Shown in pieces: positions 59,090-64,000 of a stretch of 64,000 bases of DNA (its first letter is position 1; the number at the start of each line of letters is the position of its first letter). Source of the DNA: CAVPWP01 sp050789285 (GTDB taxonomy: Bacteria > Pseudomonadota > Alphaproteobacteria > Rhodobacterales > Rhodobacteraceae). The notes under the pieces are model-generated. The model was not told where the DNA came from. It did no database searches and saw only the letters and a program-made list of their open reading frames with translations. The stretch is from positions 1,054,001 through 1,118,000 of the forward strand of contig NZ_JBOUVX010000001.1 of NCBI RefSeq assembly GCF_050789285.1. The letters run 5' to 3'. The position numbers and the translations under genes were made by a program.

Positions 59090-60197
59090 CCTGCTGCTGG
59101 CCACGGCGGCCGCAAGCGTCCTTGCCGCCCCTGCCTTCGCCGAGCGGCTTGGCATCGGGCGGCCCGCGCTGCCCGAAGAGATCGCGGCCTGGGACGTCAA
59201 CGTGATGCCCGACGGCACCGGCCTGCCCGCGGGCTCGATGAGCGTCGAGGACGGCGAGGCGGTCTTCGTCGACAACTGTTCGTCCTGCCACGGCGATTTC
59301 GCCGAAGGCATCGACAACTGGCCGGCGCTGGCCGGCGGCCGCGGCACCCTGACGAACGCGCGCCCGGTGAAGACGGTGGGGTCCTACTGGCCCTACGTCT
59401 CGACCGTGTGGGACTATGTCCACCGCTCGATGCCCTTCGGGAACGCGCAGGTCCTCGAACCCGACGAGGTCTATGGCATCGTGGCCTACATCCTCTATTC
59501 CGAAGGCCTGGTGGACTACGACTTCGTTCTCTCGAACGAGAACTTCACCGAGGTGCGTCTGCCCAACGAAGACGGCTTTTACGTCGACGACCGGGTCGAG
59601 ACCGAGTTTCCGGTCTTCACCGCCGCGCCCTGCATGACCGATTGCAAGGCCGAGGTCACGATCACCCGCAAGGCGTCCGACCTCAAGGTGACGCCGACCG
59701 ACGATCAGGGCCATCCCGCCGGCACGCTGCCCGACATCACAGTGGCCTCCGCGGAAGGCGCGGCCGCCGTGGTCGAGGCCGCTGCCGACGCCCCCGAGGC
59801 AGCCCCCGAGGCAACCCCCGAGACGGCCCCCGCCGAAGAGGCGGCCGAGTCGACGCCGGCGGCCGAGGGGCCCGATCCCGAACTGATCGCAGCCGGCGAG
59901 GCGGCGTTCCGCCAGTGCTCGACCTGCCACGAGGTCGGTGAGGGCGCGAAGAACAAGACCGGGCCGCAGCTGAACGACCTCTTCGGGCGTCAGGCCGGGT
60001 CGGTCGAGGGGTTCCGCTATTCGAAACCCTTCGCCGATGCCGGCGCCGGGGGGCTGGTCTGGACCGAGGAAACGGTGCACGATTTCCTCATGCAGCCGCG
60101 CGACTACATCAAGGGCACCCGCATGTCGTTCCGGGGCTTCCGGGACGAGGCGGACATCGCGGCGGTGATCGCCTATCTGCAAAGCTATTCGGAGTAG
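59073..60197 (+). CDS. soxD: Dihaem cytochrome c SoxD
   Basis: The 374-residue protein has a signal peptide (residues 1-22) and two cytochrome domains: NCSSCHGDF near residues 69-77 and QCSTCHEVG near 281-289. They are joined by an Ala/Glu/Pro-rich linker of about 45 residues. It is the electron acceptor subunit of SoxCD. Its start lies inside soxC, with its own GGGGAGG site. Confidence 0.94.
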   Translation: MSKCRNLLLATAAASVLAAPAFAERLGIGRPALPEEIAAWDVNVMPDGTGLPAGSMSVEDGEAVFVDNCSSCHGDFAEGIDNWPALAGGRGTLTNARPVKTVGSYWPYVSTVWDYVHRSMPFGNAQVLEPDEVYGIVAYILYSEGLVDYDFVLSNENFTEVRLPNEDGFYVDDRVETEFPVFTAAPCMTDCKAEVTITRKASDLKVTPTDDQGHPAGTLPDITVASAEGAAAVVEAAADAPEAAPEATPETAPAEEAAESTPAAEGPDPELIAAGEAAFRQCSTCHEVGEGAKNKTGPQLNDLFGRQAGSVEGFRYSKPFADAGAGGLVWTEETVHDFLMQPRDYIKGTRMSFRGFRDEADIAAVIAYLQSYSE

Positions 60198-60200
60198 ACC

Positions 60201-60920
60201 ATGCCACATTCCTCTGCCGGTGCGTTGGCCGGTGCCTGGGCCGCCGTCGTGATGTCGGTCGTGCCCGCCCTGGCAGAGGAACTTGGAGATGCGGCGCGCG
60301 GGGCCGAGATTTTCGTCCAGTGCAGCGGCTGCCACGAGGTCGGGCCGGGGGCGGAGAACGCCATCGGTCCGCACCTGAACGGCGTGTTCGGGCGGCGGGC
60401 GGCAGCGTTCGAGGACTATCGCTATTCGAAAGGTCTGGACCGGGCGGGAAGTGACGGGCTTGTCTGGGATCTCGACACGCTGGACGCGTACCTGGAAAAC
60501 CCCCGCATCCTTGTCTCGGGCACGCGGATGAGCTTTCCCGGCCTGCCCGACAAGCAGGACCGCAACGACGTATTGGCCTACCTGCGGCAGTTCTCGGCCA
60601 GCCCGCAGAACATCCCCGAGGCCGTGCCCACCGCCCGGCCGCGCGATCCCGACCTGACGCTCGAACCCGAGATCCTCGCCATTCAGGGGGATCCGGCCTA
60701 TGGCGAATACCTGTCCAACGAATGCAAGACCTGCCACCAGGCCAGCGGCGCCGACGAGGGCATCCCCTCGATCACCAACTGGCCGGCCGAGGATTTCGTG
60801 CTGGCCATGCACGCCTACAAGCGCAAGATCCGGCCGCATCCGGTGATGCAGATGATGGCCGGCAGACTTTCGGATGAAGAAATTGCCGCTTTGGCCGCGT
60901 ACTTCGAAGCGATAGAATGA
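60201..60920 (+). CDS. soxE: Dihaem c-type cytochrome SoxE
   Basis: The 239-residue periplasmic cytochrome has a signal peptide (residues 1-22), an N-terminal haem domain with QCSGCHEVGPGAENAIGPHLNG similar to the second half of SoxD, and a C-terminal haem domain with ECKTCHQASG. In Paracoccus SoxE is proposed to partner the flavoprotein SoxF, encoded next, as in flavocytochrome c sulfide dehydrogenase. It starts 3 bases after soxD. Confidence 0.9.
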   Translation: MPHSSAGALAGAWAAVVMSVVPALAEELGDAARGAEIFVQCSGCHEVGPGAENAIGPHLNGVFGRRAAAFEDYRYSKGLDRAGSDGLVWDLDTLDAYLENPRILVSGTRMSFPGLPDKQDRNDVLAYLRQFSASPQNIPEAVPTARPRDPDLTLEPEILAIQGDPAYGEYLSNECKTCHQASGADEGIPSITNWPAEDFVLAMHAYKRKIRPHPVMQMMAGRLSDEEIAALAAYFEAIE

Positions 60921-60958
60921 AACCATAAGCCACAAGAACACACCAAGGGAGGACTGCC

Positions 60959-62221
60959 ATGAAGATCGCCAGACGGACATTCCTGGGCTCTGCCGCAGCC
61001 GCATCCGCGATCCTTGCCGCGCCCATGCTGGGCGCTCAGGGCCGACCACGCGTCGTCGTCGTCGGTGGCGGGGCGGGCGGGGCCACCGCGGCGCGCTATA
61101 TCGCCAAGGACAGCGCCGGCGCCATCGACGTCACGCTGGTCGAGCCGACCCGCGTCTACTTCACCTGCTTCTTCTCGAACCTCTTCCTCGGCGGCTTCCA
61201 GGAGCTTGACGACCTGGGCCATACCTACGGCACGCTGGCGGCCGACTACGGCGTCAACGTGGTGCACGACTGGGCCGTGGGCATCGACCGCGACGCGAAG
61301 ACCGTATCGCTTGGCAGCGGCTACGCGCTGCCCTACGACCGGCTGATCCTGAGCCCCGGCATCGACTTCATCGAAGGCTCGGTCCCGGGCTGGAGCATCG
61401 CCGATCAGGACGTGATGCCCCATGCCTACAAGGGCGGCACGCAGGCGGGGCTTCTGCGCGCCCAGATCGACGCGATGCCCGAAGGCGGCACCTTCGTCAT
61501 GGTCGCGCCGCCCAATCCGTTCCGCTGCCCGCCCGGCCCCTACGAACGGATTTCTATGGTGGCGCACCGCTTCACGCAGGTGAACCCGACCGCCAAGATC
61601 ATCATCGTCGATCCCAAGGAAAGCTTCTCGAAGCAGGCGCTGTTCGAAGAGGGCTGGCAGAACCACTATCCCGGCATGATCACCCGCATCGGCCCCGACT
61701 TCGGCGCCGAGACCGTGACCGTGAACCCCGAGACGATGGAGATCGACGTCGACGGCGAGGTCATCAAGGCCGATGTCGCCAACATCATCCCGGCGCAGCG
61801 GGCGGGCACGATCTGCCAGCTCGCGGGCATCACCGACGGCAACTGGGCGCCAGTGGTTCCGGCCTCGATGCAAAGCCGCATCGACCCGAACATCTTTGTC
61901 CTTGGCGACGCCAGCGCGCAGGGCGACATGCCCAAGTCGGGCTATTCGGCCAACAGCCAGGCCAAGGTCGCGGCGATGATCGTGCGGGGCGAGCTGACGG
62001 GAAGCCAGGTCTTCCCGGCGCGGTATTCGAACACCTGCTGGTCGCTGATCGCCACCGACGACGGCGTCAAGGTCGGCGCCGCCTACGAACCGACCGAAGA
62101 GAAGATCGCCAGCGTGTCGAGCTTCATCAGCCAGACGGGTGAGGACGCCGCGCTGCGCAAGCAGACCTATGAGGAAAGCCTGGGCTGGTACGCCGGGATC
62201 ACCTCGGACATGTTCGGCTAG
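60959..62221 (+). CDS. soxF: Sulfide dehydrogenase flavoprotein SoxF (FccB-like)
   Basis: The 420-residue protein has a Tat signal (ARRTFLGSAAAASAIL), the FAD-binding motif VVVVGGGAGGATAARYI, a possible covalent-flavin Cys in VYFTCFFSN, and redox Cys in FRCPPGPYER and YSNTCWSLI, as in flavocytochrome c sulfide dehydrogenase. With SoxE it probably oxidises sulfide to sulfane sulfur in the periplasm. Confidence 0.93.
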   Translation: MKIARRTFLGSAAAASAILAAPMLGAQGRPRVVVVGGGAGGATAARYIAKDSAGAIDVTLVEPTRVYFTCFFSNLFLGGFQELDDLGHTYGTLAADYGVNVVHDWAVGIDRDAKTVSLGSGYALPYDRLILSPGIDFIEGSVPGWSIADQDVMPHAYKGGTQAGLLRAQIDAMPEGGTFVMVAPPNPFRCPPGPYERISMVAHRFTQVNPTAKIIIVDPKESFSKQALFEEGWQNHYPGMITRIGPDFGAETVTVNPETMEIDVDGEVIKADVANIIPAQRAGTICQLAGITDGNWAPVVPASMQSRIDPNIFVLGDASAQGDMPKSGYSANSQAKVAAMIVRGELTGSQVFPARYSNTCWSLIATDDGVKVGAAYEPTEEKIASVSSFISQTGEDAALRKQTYEESLGWYAGITSDMFG

Positions 62222-62277
62222 GGCCGGACGAGGGCGCGCGCGGCCCCATCGCGCGCGCCGCAAAAGGGGGTGTCACC

Positions 62278-62721
62278 ATGCGTCTTGCGATCACCGTTGC
62301 GGCCGCCGTTGTCGCGGCCTCGGCCCTCGTCTCGCCCGCGTCGGCGCAGGACGCCGTGACCTACGCCTTCGACGGCTCGTTCGACGACGCGGCCTTCGGG
62401 GTGGAGTCGGCGATCGTCGGGCGCGGCCTTGTCATCGATCACGTCAGCCACGTGGGCGAGATGCTGTCGCGCACGGCGTCCGACGTGGGCAGCGACGTCG
62501 AGATCTTTGCGCAGGCCGACGTCTATCAGTTCTGCTCGGCGGTGCTGTCGCGCAAGGTCATGGAGGCCGACCCGATGAACCTCGTCTATTGTCCCTACGG
62601 CATCTTCGTGGCCGAACGCGCGGGCGAGGTGACGATCGGGTATCGCGCCTTCCCCGACGGCCCGATGCAGGAGGTCCAGGCCCTTCTGGACGAGATCGTG
62701 CGCGAGGCCGCCGGCCTTTAG
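62278..62721 (+). CDS. Exported DUF302-domain protein
   Basis: The 147-residue protein has a signal peptide (residues 1-23, ASAQ) and a DUF302 domain: FDDAAFGVESAIVGRGLVIDHVSHVGEML, EIFAQADVYQFCSAVLSRK, LVYCPYGIFV and IGYRAFP. Two cysteines remain after processing. DUF302 proteins are found in sulfur-oxidising loci but their role is not established. It follows soxF by 56 bases and probably ends the sox transcript. Confidence 0.82.
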   Translation: MRLAITVAAAVVAASALVSPASAQDAVTYAFDGSFDDAAFGVESAIVGRGLVIDHVSHVGEMLSRTASDVGSDVEIFAQADVYQFCSAVLSRKVMEADPMNLVYCPYGIFVAERAGEVTIGYRAFPDGPMQEVQALLDEIVREAAGL

Positions 62722-62732
62722 CGCCTGCGCGA

Positions 62733-62746
62733 TTGACGCAGGTCAA
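62733..62746. promoter_or_regulatory. FNR-like box TTGACGCAGGTCAA
   Basis: This TTGAC-N4-GTCAA palindrome lies 60 bases upstream of the YeeE-type gene, which is coupled to a Crp/Fnr regulator gene. A sequence close to the FNR consensus here suggests oxygen or redox control by that regulator or another Fnr. Confidence 0.65.
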
Positions 62747-62806
62747 GGCGGTCTCCGCGCCCCCGGCTAGGCTGGCTTCAGGGGGAACGGAAGGGAACGA
62801 CACCCG

Positions 62807-63880
62807 ATGCTTGAGGCGCTGATCGACCGGCACGGAGACGCGGCCGTCCTGTTCGGTGGCGGGCTGGCCGTGGGGCTTGCGTTCGGCGCGCTGGCGCAGC
62901 ATTCGCGTTTCTGCCTGCGCGCGGCCACGGCCGAATTCGCGGGCCGCACCCTTGGCCCGCGCATCTCGGTCTGGCTTCTGACCTTCTTCGGTGCGGTCGT
63001 GGCGGTCCAGGGCGCAATCCTCTGGGGCTGGCTCGACACGTCAGACGCCCGGCAGATCGCCGCCGTGGGCAGCGTCTCGGGCGCGCTGGTCGGCGGGCTG
63101 ATGTTCGGGGTCGGCATGATCCTGGCTCGCGGCTGCGCCAGCCGGCTTCTGGTCCTGTCGGCCACCGGCAACCTGAGGGCGCTTGTGACCGGCCTGATCC
63201 TTACCATCGTTGCGCAGGCGTCGCTTCGCGGCGGCCTTGCCCCCGCGCGCGAGGCGATCTCGGATCTCTGGACGATCCCCGGCGGGCAGGCACGCGATCT
63301 TCTGGGCGCCGTGGGCCTTGGTCCCGGCGCGGGTTTCGCGCTTGGGCTGGCCGGCCTTGTGCTGGCGGTGGTGCTGGCCGTCCGCAACACCGTCGGCATC
63401 AGCCGCGGCGTGGCGGCCGTCGGGGTCGGGCTGGCCGTGGCTGCCGGCTGGGTCTTCACCTACGCCATGACGCAGGTCTCGTTCGAGCCGCTGATCGCGG
63501 GCTCGGTCAGCTTCACGGGTCCTTCGGCCGACACGCTGATGGGCTTCGTGAACGAACGCTCGATGCCGCTTGACTTCAACGTGGGCCTCGTGCCCGGGGT
63601 CTTCCTTGGCTCGGCGGTCATGGCGCTTGTGACGCGCGAATGGCAGCTTCAGGGGTTCGAGGGCGGGCCGTCGATGCTGCGCTATTTCGCGGGCGCGGCG
63701 CTGATGGGCTTTGGCGCGATGCTGGCGGGCGGCTGCGCGGTCGGGGCAGGGGTCACGGGCGGGGCGATCTTCGCGATGACCGCCTGGCTGGCGCTTGGCG
63801 CGATGTGGTTCGGCGCGGTCGTCACGGTCCTGATCGAGGGTCGGATCGAGGCCGCGGGCACCACGGGCCAGCCGGCATGA
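62807..63880 (+). CDS. YeeE/YedE-family sulfur transporter
   Basis: The 357-residue membrane protein has about nine or ten TM helices and the Cys motifs HSRFCLRAATAEFAG, LARGCASRLLVL and AGGCAVGAGVTGG typical of YeeE sulfur-compound transporters. It is a second family member in the locus, distinct from the SoxT-like protein at 49952-51007. It overlaps the following Crp/Fnr gene by 4 bases. Likely role: uptake of thiosulfate or persulfide-type sulfur. Confidence 0.85.
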   Translation: MLEALIDRHGDAAVLFGGGLAVGLAFGALAQHSRFCLRAATAEFAGRTLGPRISVWLLTFFGAVVAVQGAILWGWLDTSDARQIAAVGSVSGALVGGLMFGVGMILARGCASRLLVLSATGNLRALVTGLILTIVAQASLRGGLAPAREAISDLWTIPGGQARDLLGAVGLGPGAGFALGLAGLVLAVVLAVRNTVGISRGVAAVGVGLAVAAGWVFTYAMTQVSFEPLIAGSVSFTGPSADTLMGFVNERSMPLDFNVGLVPGVFLGSAVMALVTREWQLQGFEGGPSMLRYFAGAALMGFGAMLAGGCAVGAGVTGGAIFAMTAWLALGAMWFGAVVTVLIEGRIEAAGTTGQPA

Positions 63881-64000
63881 GCTGGATCGACCGGTTTGCG
63901 GGGCTGTCGAAGCTGTCGCCGCCTATTCGCGAGATGCTGGAAAAACGCAGCGTCGTCGTCTCGGTGCCGCGCGACACGGTGATCTTCGGCCCCGGCAAGG
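63877..64000 (+). CDS. Crp/Fnr-family regulator, N-terminal fragment at window edge
   Basis: Only the first 41 codons are present; the gene runs off the right edge. MSWIDRFAGLSKLSPPIREML followed by VVVSVPRDTVIFGPGK is the start of a cNMP-binding-type domain of the Crp/Fnr family. The ATG overlaps the transporter stop (ATGA). The DNA-binding domain and any sensor residues lie outside the window. Confidence 0.75.
   Translation, partial: MSWIDRFAGLSKLSPPIREMLEKRSVVVSVPRDTVIFGPGK

Overview
The window is GC-rich DNA from an alphaproteobacterium, most likely a member of the Rhodobacteraceae. The evidence is a sox operon of the Paracoccus/Rhodovulum type with an ArsR-family repressor, several Crp/Fnr regulators with FNR-like operators, an Urt urea ABC transporter, TRAP/TAXI uptake genes and Tad-like pilus proteins. 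No rRNA, tRNA, CRISPR array or insertion sequence was seen. Both ends of the window cut genes.

Layout. (1) 1-7252: a sugar-acid catabolic operon resembling non-phosphorylative L-fucose/L-fuconate degradation: enolase-superfamily dehydratase, split UxaA-type dehydratase, SDR, FAH-family hydrolase, lactonase, Dabb protein, glycerate kinase and a TIM-barrel isomerase. (2) 7281-13184: a probable microoxic/stress cluster: DUF3775, host-attachment-like protein, phosphotransferase, DUF2267, BON and Hsp20 proteins and two divergent Crp/Fnr regulators, with three FNR-like boxes. (3) 13198-19756: a PhoQ/PhoP-like two-component system, a PepSY protein, a Gly/Asn-rich exported protein and TadE/TadG-like genes. 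GTTCAT-type direct repeats with 11-bp spacing lie in their promoter regions. (4) 19934-32806: a type I secretion island: TolC-like lipoprotein, HlyD adaptor, ABC exporter and two large putative substrates, one a 901-residue extremely acidic low-complexity protein. A divergent unit encodes a LuxR regulator, a HEPN-like protein and an ExeA-like ATPase. (5) 32811-38981: urtABCDE urea uptake, transcribed on the minus strand. (6) 39302-45411: a TRAP fusion permease, a DUF1850 protein, two TAXI binding proteins and a cardiolipin synthase. (7) 45591-49801: a cAMP-type Crp regulator with a CRP palindrome upstream, a convergent class III cyclase, an unknown protein and a decayed PLP-dependent decarboxylase pseudogene. 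(8) 49952-64000: the sulfur-oxidation locus, with soxT-like, soxR, a GlcG/HbpS-like gene and soxS on the minus strand and soxVWXYZABCDEF on the plus strand. It is followed by DUF302, a second YeeE-type transporter and a truncated Crp/Fnr gene behind another FNR-like box.

How it works together. The sox genes encode periplasmic thiosulfate oxidation (SoxXA, YZ, B, CD), thiol maintenance (SoxS, V, W) and a sulfide-oxidising flavoprotein (SoxF). ATTC-N8-GAAT operators, the form described for the persulfide-responsive repressor SqrR, occur upstream of soxX and soxB and in degenerate form between soxS and soxV. The least explained locus is the type I secretion island, whose two putative substrates share a C-terminal-type module.
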